The notes beneath the pieces are model-generated. The model saw only the letters and a list, made by a program, of their open reading frames with translations. It searched no databases and had not been told where the DNA came from. A stretch of DNA of 45,047 nucleotides from a virus: positions 1-45,047 of IMG/VR virus record IMGVR_UViG_3300045141_000138. One strand, given 5' to 3'. Of this stretch, positions 6,658 through 13,221 are shown piece after piece. Position 1 is the first letter of the stretch. Each line of letters starts with the position of its first letter. Made by a program: the position numbers and the translations under genes.

Positions 6658-6924
6658 TCACTTATTCTTTTGACCGTCTGTATACAAGCGCTCGCCGTTA
6701 GAACGGTACTCTTCATACAAGTCGCGCACCTGTTTCAAGTACGCTTCCCAGCGCTCGCGGTCTTGCTTGTACCTGTCCTGTGTCACTGTCTGGTAATCGC
6801 GGCCATGTGGTGCCGCGCGGCCCAGCGCCTGTATCAGCGTCTCCGCAGCGCTCGATACGTCAAACGCTTGCTTAACCAGTTCAGCACGTGATGTGCCATT
6901 CAAGTTGACGAATGGTCCTAGCAT
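6658..6924 (-). CDS. Hypothetical helical protein, 88 aa
   Basis: The product begins MLGPFVNLNGTSRAELVKQ and is largely helical, with a charged C-terminal half (DRYKQDRERWEAYLKQVRDL). No family is recognised. The frame is open to 7032, but the ATG at 6924 has GGAG 7 nt upstream (GGAGAAAACAAATG), the same start signal as the 7311 gene. I therefore use 6924. Confidence 0.55.
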   Translation of the reverse strand: MLGPFVNLNGTSRAELVKQAFDVSSAAETLIQALGRAAPHGRDYQTVTQDRYKQDRERWEAYLKQVRDLYEEYRSNGERLYTDGQKNK

Positions 6925-6967
6925 TTGTTTTCTCCATGATTGTGTTCGACCACCCTGACGATGGTCA

Positions 6968-7117
6968 TCAAACCCGTTCCCACACGATAGCACCTTGGCC
7001 CCAGTGAATAACACGGACGGACTTGTCCCCAAGTGTTAAAGCAAACGCGATGGCCCTACGGCGCGTTACAAAATAGGCTCGTCCGTTTGACCAGCGAACC
7101 TCGAATTCATCCTTCAT
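6968..7117 (-). CDS. Very small hypothetical protein, 49 aa
   Basis: The product is MKDEFEVRWSNGRAYF followed by a basic helix (VTRRRAIAFALTLG) and a beta-like end. No family is recognised. Two starts are close together: ATG 7126 overlaps the upstream stop, but its GGAG is only 2 nt away; ATG 7117 has the same GGAG at 11 nt. I prefer 7117, but either is possible. Confidence 0.45.
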   Translation of the reverse strand: MKDEFEVRWSNGRAYFVTRRRAIAFALTLGDKSVRVIHWGQGAIVWERV

Positions 7118-7122
7118 ATGTG

Positions 7123-7311
7123 TCATTTCTCCGTTGCAGACAAAATACGCTTGCCGATCACTTGCACTAAACGCACTTCGCACAGGATGTTATTCCATGC
7201 GCACGTGACCAGCCACGAAGCGGCAAACTCTGCCGCTTCCTCTATCGTGCCAGCGCGTTTAGCAGACAACTGCCATTCCTCGCTGTTTAACTTCATTTCA
7301 AACGACCACAT
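7123..7311 (-). CDS. Hypothetical protein, 62 aa
   Basis: Starts MWSFEMKLNSEEWQLS and has a helix rich in Ala and Glu (GTIEEAAEFAASWLVT), then a beta strand. No family is recognised. The frame is open to 7353, but the ATG at 7311 overlaps the TAA of the preceding gene (TAATG) and has GGAG 10 nt upstream. The gene is one of a chain of five short coupled genes here. Confidence 0.5.
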   Translation of the reverse strand: MWSFEMKLNSEEWQLSAKRAGTIEEAAEFAASWLVTCAWNNILCEVRLVQVIGKRILSATEK

Positions 7312-7535
7312 TATTTGTTTTCTCCTTGAAGCAAAGCCAGTGTCTTGCGCCATCGGCTCAGCGCTGCATCGAGGTTCACGCCCATCTCATGCGAGCGGTT
7401 CGGGCTTCGCCAATTGGCCTGTTGCTGCGCTTCAAGCCGCTCGATTGCGGCGCGCGCCTCTTTGATGCGTTCGACCACCGTCATTTCCGAGAACGGTTTC
7501 GGTATCTTGGTAACGCGTCTTTTACGCATTGGCAT
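7311..7535 (-). CDS. Hypothetical basic protein, 74 aa
   Basis: The N-terminus is very basic (MPMRKRRVTKIPK) and is followed by a helix (VVERIKEARAAIERLEAQQQ) and a second helix ending KTLALLQGENK. No family is recognised; a small nucleic-acid-binding coiled-coil is possible. The frame is open to 7619, but the ATG at 7535 has AGGGAG 7 nt upstream. It overlaps the preceding gene by 14 nt. Confidence 0.5.
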   Translation of the reverse strand: MPMRKRRVTKIPKPFSEMTVVERIKEARAAIERLEAQQQANWRSPNRSHEMGVNLDAALSRWRKTLALLQGENK

Positions 7536-7761
7536 CGATGATCTCCCTGATGATACGCGTTGCATCGGCCACGTTGCGCTTTGTCCAGCACGTTGCCGCC
7601 AAGTCCAAAGCCGTGGCAATCGCTGGCCTGTTGTCGCGACGCGCGCTAGCCGCTTGCGTCATGAGATAGGATGGCACAGCGTCATATGGCACGCTGTCAT
7701 TGCCCTTCGTTTGCAGCAAACGCAGAATATACGTCAACTCGCCGTCTTTCCATATGGCCAT
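7522..7761 (-). CDS. Hypothetical protein, 79 aa, first gene of the 7761-5650 run
   Basis: A helical protein (ELTYILRLLQTKGND, later RPAIATALDLAATCW and VADATRIIREIIDA) with no recognised family. The ATG is within the repeated 13-mer GTACGAACACATG with GAGG just before it; a second copy of the 13-mer lies 34 nt upstream. It is the first gene after the 470-nt control region and probably the most promoter-proximal of this run. Confidence 0.55.
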   Translation of the reverse strand: MAIWKDGELTYILRLLQTKGNDSVPYDAVPSYLMTQAASARRDNRPAIATALDLAATCWTKRNVADATRIIREIIDANA

Positions 7762-7805
7762 GTGTTCGTACCCTCGCTTTCCTGTAATCGCCCATGTGTT
7801 CGTAC
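7759..7805 (-). repeat. Two copies of the start-site 13-mer GTACGAACACATG
   Basis: Exact copies occur at 7759-7771 (its ATG is the start of the 7761 gene) and 7793-7805 (its ATG opens only a short frame). Further exact copies are at 1261-1273 and 5393-5405, both containing start codons, and at 6381-6393 inside a gene. In the three gene-start cases a GAGG or GGAG lies just before it. It could be a conserved translation-initiation element or a trace of local recombination. Confidence 0.7.
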
Positions 7806-7814
7806 CTGATCATT

Positions 7815-7843
7815 CGTCTAGCTGTAACCCGCCGCCATGTCAA
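7815..7843 (-). promoter_or_regulatory. Possible promoter for the 7761 run
   Basis: On the minus strand a perfect TTGACA (7838-7843) is followed after 17 nt by TAGACG (7815-7820), a poor -10. The geometry matches the stronger promoter at 5437-5465. It would start transcription about 40-50 nt before the 7761 ATG. Confidence 0.4.
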
Positions 7844-7893
7844 TAGGGTGGTTGAACGGTTTTTGTGTTTTTTCTAGCCAGCCGCCGCGCGCC

Positions 7894-7923
7894 ATGAACG
7901 TTGTTCACATGAACGTTGTTCAT
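7894..7923. promoter_or_regulatory. Tandem pair of 15-bp palindromic sites
   Basis: Two directly abutting copies of ATGAACGTTGTTCA(C/T) lie at 7894-7908 and 7909-7923. Each has the inverted arms TGAAC and GTTCA around a 3-nt centre, the shape of a dimeric repressor operator. They lie about 50 nt upstream of the candidate promoter for the 7761 run. The cognate protein is unknown; the HTH proteins of the early block are candidates. Confidence 0.65.
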
Positions 7924-7935
7924 TGCCGCCGTGGG

Positions 7936-8001
7936 CGAAACATGTTTTTTGCGCATATCCTTTGAACGCGTTTTGTACGCGTATCGTCGAAACATGTTTT
8001 T
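7936..8001. promoter_or_regulatory. Second pair of palindromic sites, CGAAACATGTTTTT
   Basis: Two identical 14-mers, each holding the perfect palindrome AAACATGTTT, lie at 7936-7949 and 7988-8001. Their spacing of 52 bp is about five helical turns, so bound proteins would sit on the same face and could loop the DNA. They are distinct in sequence from the pair at 7894-7923. Confidence 0.6.
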
Positions 8002-8143
8002 CACGCGTTGCCGCGTTGCGAGCCATGGCGCGCGCTATCTCACTGGCTTAGTCCATAGCCAGTATGAACCAAGGCAAAGGCTCACAAGCCAAACGACCAC
8101 CATGCTAGACATAGCCGCAATCTCCCAGAAACGGGCACCAGCG

Positions 8144-8194
8144 CGCGTTTCGCCTATGGTTGGATATCCCCTAGCCAGCCATAGGCGAAACGCG
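8144..8194. repeat. 16-bp perfect inverted repeat
   Basis: Arms CGCGTTTCGCCTATGG (8144-8159) and its exact complement (8179-8194) flank a 19-nt centre. It follows the terminator-like hairpin downstream of the VWA gene, so in minus-strand RNA it would form a second long hairpin. The rest of the 7762-8231 gap holds no convincing gene. Confidence 0.7.
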
Positions 8195-8218
8195 TAGGGC
8201 GGCTTCGCAGCCGCCCTA
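8195..8218 (-). terminator. GC-rich hairpin after the VWA gene
   Basis: In minus-strand RNA, a 10-bp stem (TAGGGCGGCT / AGCCGCCCTA) closes on a GCGA tetraloop, 13 nt after the TAG of the VWA gene. There is no U-tract, so it may be a processing or stability hairpin rather than a classical terminator. Confidence 0.55.
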
Positions 8219-8231
8219 GCGTCGATTTCAC

Positions 8232-9425
8232 CTAGCTAGTGTAAAGACAAAGCTTTTCACCGAATGGTGGTCTAAGCCGCTCTGTAGCTGGCAATGTGTC
8301 TGTTATTGCCCAAAGAACCGGTATTTCCGGGTCGTCGCCAAAGCTTGTCGTTTGACCATCCGTCAAAAACACAATTGCCGCATAGTTGTCGTCACTATCA
8401 ATGACATGTTGCATAACAGCGCGGAAATTGGTTCCGCCTCCCGTACCATCGTGAAACTGTATCGTTTCGCCGGCTTCATAGTGGTCAATCGCCTTGACCG
8501 CAGTATCTGTATAGATAACGTCAATTGCATCGCACGCGCCATCGTCTAGCGCGCTCTGAGCTTCAACAAGCGCTTGCCTTACCTTGGCGCTATCCATTGA
8601 CCCGGATACGTCAATCATGAACGCGACAATTGACGGTCGAATTACCTTTTGACCCGGTAACACGTGGCCACGCGTCAAACCACGCCTAGACAATTTCGCC
8701 CAAGATGATTGGCGCGAGCCTAGTACGTCAATGAAGGCTCTTAACGGTTGCCGCCAATCAATCACGTTATGCATTGAACGCGTGGCGCTAATCGCGACAA
8801 GGCTTGTGGGAATATGACCGCCAGCCATAAGCCCGGCTTTACGGGCAGCGCCAAGGGCTTGCGAAACTGTCTGTTCAATGCGTTCATTTAGTTCGCCCAA
8901 TTGTTCGCCACTCATAGGTGAGCCGTCATCGTTTGACGGCTCAATCATATTTCCAGATTGTGGCGTATGCCGTGGCGTATTGCCTTGCTTTTTGTCTTGC
9001 TCGTTTTCGCGTGAAATCACGTTATAAACTTGTTCGGCAGACAAGCCATCAAAACGCGTATCTAGCAAAAGACCATCTGGCAACGTGAAACCAGCTTTCA
9101 CTAGATCAAGGTTTAATTCGTAGTCAGCAGCCATATTCCAAGTGTTTTGATCTCTATCGCCCATGCGCGGGAAGTGTCTTAGCGCCACGTGCGAAATTTC
9201 ATGGGCGATTACTCCCATGCACTCACTTTCAGTGAGAGCCATCACATATGCGGGCGAATAGTAGATTGAGCGGCTATCTGTGGCCATTGTCTCAATTTCA
9301 TCGCTGGCTACCATTGGCATAGTCAGGCCAATTGTTCCCCAGAATTGCGCGTTTCGATCTTCGAATAGCTTTCGCCTTGCGCGCGCAACGCGTTTTGACG
9401 CGTCTTTGATATGTTCCCAAATCAT
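8232..9425 (-). CDS. Metallopeptidase-VWA fusion protein (DUF2201-like)
   Basis: The 397-residue product has two domains. The first is a zinc-metallopeptidase-like domain with HEISH at residues 75-79 and a downstream NMAADYELN segment, as in the DUF2201 putative metallopeptidases. The second is a VWA domain with the metal-ion-dependent adhesion motif DVSGS near residue 270 and FLTDGQT near 355. The linker (about 155-195) is Gln/Asn/Gly-rich. Such proteins pair with MoxR AAA+ ATPases, which lies directly upstream here, and probably act together in remodelling a protein complex. The ATG has GGAG 9 nt upstream. An AUUGG-loop hairpin lies 18 nt before the start. Confidence 0.85.
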   Translation of the reverse strand: MIWEHIKDASKRVARARRKLFEDRNAQFWGTIGLTMPMVASDEIETMATDSRSIYYSPAYVMALTESECMGVIAHEISHVALRHFPRMGDRDQNTWNMAADYELNLDLVKAGFTLPDGLLLDTRFDGLSAEQVYNVISRENEQDKKQGNTPRHTPQSGNMIEPSNDDGSPMSGEQLGELNERIEQTVSQALGAARKAGLMAGGHIPTSLVAISATRSMHNVIDWRQPLRAFIDVLGSRQSSWAKLSRRGLTRGHVLPGQKVIRPSIVAFMIDVSGSMDSAKVRQALVEAQSALDDGACDAIDVIYTDTAVKAIDHYEAGETIQFHDGTGGGTNFRAVMQHVIDSDDNYAAIVFLTDGQTTSFGDDPEIPVLWAITDTLPATERLRPPFGEKLCLYTS

Positions 9426-9443
9426 AGCTTTTCGCTCCGTTAT

Positions 9444-9462
9444 CTAGCCGCCAATCGGCTAG
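9444..9462 (-). promoter_or_regulatory. AUUGG-loop hairpin before the VWA gene
   Basis: In minus-strand RNA a 7-bp stem (CUAGCCG / CGGCUAG) closes the loop AUUGG. Its 3' end is 18 nt from the ATG at 9425, just before the ribosome-binding site. Matching hairpins precede the two other genes of the module with different stem bases, so pairing and loop are kept. Confidence 0.75.
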
Positions 9463-9466
9463 GCGA

Positions 9467-9496
9467 TTGACCACCATCGTTTCCAATGGTGGTCAA
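9467..9496. terminator. 11-bp inverted repeat between MoxR and VWA genes
   Basis: Arms TTGACCACCAT (9467-9477) and ATGGTGGTCAA (9486-9496) are perfectly complementary around an 8-nt loop, 14 nt past the MoxR stop. There is no U-tract. It may attenuate transcription or protect the 3' end. Confidence 0.6.
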
Positions 9497-9509
9497 CTAG
9501 CCTAAGCGA

Positions 9510-10580
9510 CTAAGCCGCTACGTCGTTTCCGCTACGGGCAATCGCGTAGGCAACATGTTCGGCAGTCTCGCGAAAGCTATCGTCTTTCGCAATCGCCATT
9601 GACCAGAATGCGGCCTGATAAAGCGCTTCGTTGCGCGCAATGTATCGGCCGATCTTCGTGATATTCGCATGCGTCAATCGCGACACTAATCCGACAATTA
9701 CCGCATAATTCACGGACGGCTCGCGGGCGATTGGCGCGCCACTCGGGTCCGCCAAAATCAAATCGACGTTAGGCGCGAGCCGATACGTTGCAAGAAAGTT
9801 CATCAAATCATTGGCGCTATCCTCGCCAATGTTTTGCGCGAATAGGCGTCGCAATTGCGTATCATTCGGCACTGTCGTCATTTTTAGATATTTGTCGCAA
9901 CGCGCGAGTGACCTAGGCGTCACAAAAGCAATTGCGTCATTTCCGCTCGCTGTCGGATATCGATGCAATGCATCCGCGCCCATACCTTGCCTATTGGCGT
10001 TTTGAATGTACGCAATTAACACGGGCGAAATGCCATTGGCAATTGCCCAATCTATCCAAGCTTGAACGTCTATCGCAATTTCCATGATTGCGAGCCGATT
10101 TGACATGGCGCGCGATATTTTCTGGCTTGCCGCTTTATCGGCCGCACGATTGCCCGTCGCGACTATGTGCGCATTGTCGGGCAATGTGTATCCTGGCAAT
10201 GCGCGATCAAGGATTAGCTGGTTTAGCGCCGCTTGCACTGCAATTGACGCGTCGGTTAGTTCATCAAGGAATAGAATGATCACGTCGTATTGTGCGGCCG
10301 TAACGCTATCCGGCAACCATTCCTGTAGACACGCGATAACGCGACGCGTTGTGATATCGGGCATTGGAATTGCTAAATCTGTCGGTTCCATCTGGCTTGC
10401 GCGTTTGTCGATTACCAAAACGCGTTTTGAACCATATGCGCTTGAACGGAGTTTATCGGCGCATTGCCGCACAATGTCAGTTTTTCCGACGCCTACGGGT
10501 CCAATGATCAATGTCGCGATTGACAGTTCAACATTGACCATCAAGTCCGATGACGCTTGCGCGAGAGTGATTGCAGACAT
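9510..10580 (-). CDS. MoxR-type AAA+ ATPase
   Basis: The 356-residue product is a single AAA+ domain of the MoxR/CobS kind: Walker A GPVGVGKT at residues 27-34, Walker B LFLDE near 103-107, sensor 1 ATGN at 141-144, and the arginine region SNRLAIMEI near 160-168. The C-terminal 150 residues form a helical lid. MoxR ATPases work as chaperone-like motors with VWA partners, and a VWA gene follows. The ATG follows GTAGGGAAACGAAA, with an AUUGG hairpin 19 nt upstream. The substrate in phage infection is unknown. Confidence 0.85.
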   Translation of the reverse strand: MSAITLAQASSDLMVNVELSIATLIIGPVGVGKTDIVRQCADKLRSSAYGSKRVLVIDKRASQMEPTDLAIPMPDITTRRVIACLQEWLPDSVTAAQYDVIILFLDELTDASIAVQAALNQLILDRALPGYTLPDNAHIVATGNRAADKAASQKISRAMSNRLAIMEIAIDVQAWIDWAIANGISPVLIAYIQNANRQGMGADALHRYPTASGNDAIAFVTPRSLARCDKYLKMTTVPNDTQLRRLFAQNIGEDSANDLMNFLATYRLAPNVDLILADPSGAPIAREPSVNYAVIVGLVSRLTHANITKIGRYIARNEALYQAAFWSMAIAKDDSFRETAEHVAYAIARSGNDVAA

Positions 10581-10599
10581 TTTCGTTTCCCTACGTTGT

Positions 10600-10614
10600 G
10601 CCCGCCAATCGGGC
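10600..10614 (-). promoter_or_regulatory. AUUGG-loop hairpin before the MoxR gene
   Basis: In minus-strand RNA the stem GCCCG / CGGGC closes the loop AUUGG; its 3' end lies 19 nt before the ATG at 10580. The core CGAUUGGCG is shared with the hairpins at 9444-9462 and 11618-11638 while the outer pairs differ and still match. Confidence 0.75.
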
Positions 10615-10630
10615 TCAGAAACCGCACCAT

Positions 10631-10678
10631 GCGTTTTCTGCCGATAGGGTGGACAACCACCCCATGGGGAGAAAACGC
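10631..10678 (-). promoter_or_regulatory. Nested inverted repeats in the MoxR leader
   Basis: GCGTTTTCT (10631-10639) pairs with AGAAAACGC (10670-10678), enclosing GGGTGG-acaa-CCACCC (10647-10662). On the minus strand the outer 5' arm is the T-rich tail of the terminator at 10677-10703. A downstream segment can therefore compete for that tail, as in attenuation or anti-termination. Confidence 0.5.
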
Positions 10679-10703
10679 GAGCCTAGGGCTGTCCTAGGCT
10701 CGC
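10677..10703 (-). terminator. Terminator after the 11598 gene
   Basis: An 11-bp perfect stem (GCGAGCCTAGG / CCTAGGCTCGC) with a 5-nt loop, followed on the minus strand by GTTTTCT, lies 7 nt after the gene stop. It contains two facing copies of GAGCCTA, the heptamer also repeated in the noncoding region at 11.8-12.4 kb. Confidence 0.75.
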
Positions 10704-10710
10704 GCGTAGC

Positions 10711-11598
10711 CTATGCCATAAAATCCGACACTGCGCTCACAATCTCTTTTGCGGCCGCAATTGTGTTGCGCCGCGCAATGTCATCGGCTCGCAAGTCCTC
10801 GGCTTCATACGTTGTCAACGCCGTCATGTCGCGCACTAGCTGGTCAATGCGCGTATCACCCGTAAAATTCAGACCAGGGAGAATGCTCAGCAAGTCGCGC
10901 ACGTTTGAAACCAGCGTATCGCGAAACGTGCCACGGTCTTTGCCCGACGCATTCGGTTGGAATGCGTCGAGCTTTTCGACCATGGTGCTAACCGTATCGT
11001 GAACGCGTTCAAATACATCGATAACGGCTGCGTTTGCCCGTTCCGTGACGGTAGCTTCAATCTCTGCCCGAACGCGCGCGATTGCGCTTTGCCCAATGTC
11101 AACGCGAAAATCAGCAGCCGTGGGGATTGGCATAACGCGATTGCGCCAAGAAAACTTGGCGCTAATACGCGTTACTTGCGGATAATCCGCATGATTAAAC
11201 AGTTTGCCAAGTGCCACATATTCGCGGGAAGCATCTTCGCGCATAGCAGGATACGTAGCCACAAATCTGTCAACCAACGGATAGAACCTTGCCTCATATG
11301 CTTCCATCCCAGCCATATACGCAGCATGATTGGCAACGCTGAGAATGCGCGCGCCATTGTCAAACCATGGCGACGTTAGCCGCATGTGGAACAATCTGGC
11401 TTGCATAACCAGATTGTTTATTTCCGACAGGATATCGGAAACGACAAGCTTTTTGCTGACATGCGCAAGCTTGCCGCTTGCGCGCTTTTCGTCTGTCAAG
11501 TCCGCTGACGCGGCCTTGTCAATCTTTCTGGCTGTCCATTGTGACACGCTGAAATCTACCAGCATGGCTACGCTAGCAATGTGAGCCGTTCCGTTCAT
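10711..11598 (-). CDS. Phage helical protein, partner of the MoxR/VWA module, 295 aa
   Basis: The N-terminus has SVSQWTARKIDKAASADL. Further on come MRLTSPWFDNGARIL and MEAYEARFYPLVDRF, a pattern I recall from uncharacterised phage proteins that sit beside MoxR and VWA genes. The chain is largely helical, with no catalytic motif seen. The open frame runs to 11769, but the ATG at 11598 has GGGGA 7 nt upstream and places the AUUGG hairpin 19 nt away, as for the two other module genes; this decides the start. It is the first gene of the module and ends at a strong terminator. The function is unknown; a substrate adaptor is one possibility. Confidence 0.7.
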   Translation of the reverse strand: MNGTAHIASVAMLVDFSVSQWTARKIDKAASADLTDEKRASGKLAHVSKKLVVSDILSEINNLVMQARLFHMRLTSPWFDNGARILSVANHAAYMAGMEAYEARFYPLVDRFVATYPAMREDASREYVALGKLFNHADYPQVTRISAKFSWRNRVMPIPTAADFRVDIGQSAIARVRAEIEATVTERANAAVIDVFERVHDTVSTMVEKLDAFQPNASGKDRGTFRDTLVSNVRDLLSILPGLNFTGDTRIDQLVRDMTALTTYEAEDLRADDIARRNTIAAAKEIVSAVSDFMA

Positions 11599-11617
11599 CG
11601 TCATTTCCCCATAGCTT

Positions 11618-11638
11618 GCCCGTCGCCAATCGACAGGC
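11618..11638 (-). promoter_or_regulatory. AUUGG-loop hairpin before the 11598 gene
   Basis: In minus-strand RNA GCCUGUCG pairs with CGACGGGC (seven Watson-Crick pairs and one U-G wobble) around the loop AUUGG. Its 3' end lies 19 nt before the ATG at 11598. Third member of the set at 9444-9462 and 10600-10614. Confidence 0.75.
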
Positions 11639-11649
11639 GAGACACATAC

Positions 11650-11678
11650 ATAATCGCTTGTGTGCGAGATTGCAACAA
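11650..11678 (-). promoter_or_regulatory. Possible promoter of the MoxR/VWA module
   Basis: On the minus strand TTGTTG (11673-11678), a 17-nt spacer and GATTAT (11650-11655) give a moderate sigma70 match. Transcription would start only a few bases before the AUUGG hairpin. Confidence 0.35.
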
Positions 11679-11794
11679 TCAAAACACGGAAAAAGAACAC
11701 GCGCGAATTGCGTGCGCGTGCAACAAAAATATGGTCGAAATATGGCAAGAAACAAGCGGAAATGAACAATTTTGTTAAGTATTAGGAAAAGTCG

Positions 11795-12667
11795 CTTTCA
11801 AATTGAAAGTGAGCCTATCAACGTACTTCTCAATTCTGAGAGTTTGGATCGATCCAAAAACACTATACTTAGACAACAAAAAGCCATAATCGCTAGAAAC
11901 GGCTGAAATCAGCCATTCTTACAAATATGTTAAAATCGTAAACATAGTGTAAAAAGCTTAGCTGCGGTAGTGATTTGGTCCATTTTTTCAACGCAGGGAT
12001 AGCCTAAAAATAGGCTCACTCTATAGGCTGACCGGATTGGAGAATAGAAAAAAATTGGACTTGCATACAACCACCGCTGAACTAGGGCTTTATTCAGTAA
12101 TACCGCTTTACAGAAAAGCGAGCCTAAGAGAAATACAGTAGAAAATTGAGCCTAACTCTAAAAAAACAACGACAAGGGAGTAAACAGCTTTAGCTGTGTT
12201 TTTATAGAGTTATGGCTGTAGAAAAAGGCCGAACCGGCATAGGCGAAAAGAGGCATAGTCAACCATGGTGGTCTCGCGCGAGCCGAGCCAATGCCAATCG
12301 CGAGCCGTCCTAAACGCGCTCTGAGATTACAGGCCAAAGATCAATGTGAGCCTAGCTAACATCAGAAATCACTAATTTTGCTAGTGAGCGCGGTTGACAA
12401 GATTGTCAGAATATGCATAGGGGAAATATGGGCTTTATGGGCATTTAACACTTTACGTCGCGGAAAGATTTTACCCGTAAAGGCTATTTACAAAAATGTA
12501 ATTGCTTGCATTTAGCATTCGTGGGAATGGCTTTACACTTTTGCAGTAATTACAGGAATGACATTTCATGCGCTTTACGCAATAAACGCGTTGCGTGTAA
12601 CATGTTGCAAGCGACTTGTCGCGCGTAACGCGTTTTGCACATGTGTTAAAGTACAGTTTAGTAAACT
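11795..12667. promoter_or_regulatory. Seven palindromes in the noncoding region
   Basis: Perfect inverted repeats: CTTTCAA-A-TTGAAAG at 11795-11809; TTTGGATCGATCCAAA at 11843-11858; GGCTGA-aa-TCAGCC at 11901-11914; AGCCTA-aaaa-TAGGCT at 12001-12016; ACAGCT-tt-AGCTGT at 12184-12197; TGACAA-ga-TTGTCA at 12395-12408 (overlapping a TTGACA); AGTTTA-g-TAAACT at 12655-12667. They differ from each other, so several proteins or a structural role are more likely than one operator family. Confidence 0.6.
11811..12354. repeat. Five copies of heptamer GAGCCTA
   Basis: Copies at 11811-11817, 12011-12017 (reverse), 12120-12126, 12148-12154 and 12348-12354. Further copies flank the loop of the terminator at 10677-10703, and one is at 19260-19266 before the capsid gene. 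All are noncoding, which suggests a bound site rather than chance. Confidence 0.5.
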
Positions 12668-12797
12668 ATTCTCTTGACAAAGATGTAAGCAAGTACAATT
12701 AAGTAAAAGCCAGAACAAATTTGGAAAATTATTTCATCTGACGGAGGGTGGGGGGCCTTTACAATTCCGCTTTGGTGGCCGCTCGCTTGCGAGGAGG

Positions 12798-12877
12798 TTT
12801 GTAAATTCCGCCCCAAAAATCCGCCAAGTAAATTACGTATTTATGTAAAGAGCATTTTTGTAAATTCCCGCCCAAAA
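12798..12877. repeat. 21-nt near-repeat TTTGTAAATTCC(C/G)GCCC within TGTAAA-rich DNA
   Basis: Two near-identical 21-mers start at 12798 and 12857, 59 bp apart. A third partial copy is near 12757. The surrounding 12480-12970 holds a dozen TGTAAA, TTTACA or AGTAAA motifs, an iteron-like density. Confidence 0.5.
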
Positions 12878-12919
12878 TTACGCGCAGCATTTTTTGTATT
12901 GATGTACATATTTGTAAAG

Positions 12920-13221
12920 CGCTCTCCAGGGGCTCAATAGCAGGATCAGAGCCGAGAGTGTTGTAAACGCATATTGGCCGTGATTGGCTTGACGAGCTAT
13001 AACCTCATACCGTGGTCAAACGCCGCTGCGGGCCTATGGCTTGCGCCCAAGTCGCGAATGTGCTATTGGCTCAAGCCGCGAGCCAATAGGGGCTCAGAGC
13101 CTGACCGGCGCTCAGCCCGGTCGAAGACAGGGAGCCGATAGGTTCCGGCCTTAAGCTGGAATTCAGAACCGCACACTGAAATCTGCCAAACTTGACAGGG
13201 AGCCGCTTTGGCTCCCTTTTT
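12920..13221 (+). ncRNA. Candidate structured RNA ending in a terminator
   Basis: In order on the plus strand: CTCTC/GAGAG with GGCTC/GAGCC at 12922-12958; a perfect 10-bp hairpin CTATTGGCTC / GAGCCAATAG at 13063-13089; GACCGG / CCGGTC at 13103-13122; and the terminator GGGAGCC-gcttt-GGCTCCC-TTTTT at 13198-13221. No plus-strand gene precedes the terminator, so it would end a noncoding transcript. TTGACA at 12674 is a possible upstream -35 box, but its spacing to TACAAT is short. Alternatively the hairpins serve the convergent terS transcript. Confidence 0.4.
13198..13221 (+). terminator. Rho-independent terminator, plus orientation
   Basis: A 7-bp stem GGGAGCC / GGCTCCC with a 5-nt loop is followed on the plus strand by five Ts. 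On the minus strand it follows the terS stop by 9 nt and is preceded by AAAAA, but has no U-tract after it. It probably works best on the plus strand and may also close the terS transcript. Confidence 0.75.

Noticed and set aside
7916-8197. 93-aa plus-strand frame in the control region
   Set aside because: It lies across the operator pairs and inverted repeats, has no ribosome-binding site and opposes all neighbours.
12212-12313. 34-codon frame in the noncoding region
   Set aside because: There is no ribosome-binding site and the translation is a low-quality Arg/Ser-rich string over the repeat field.
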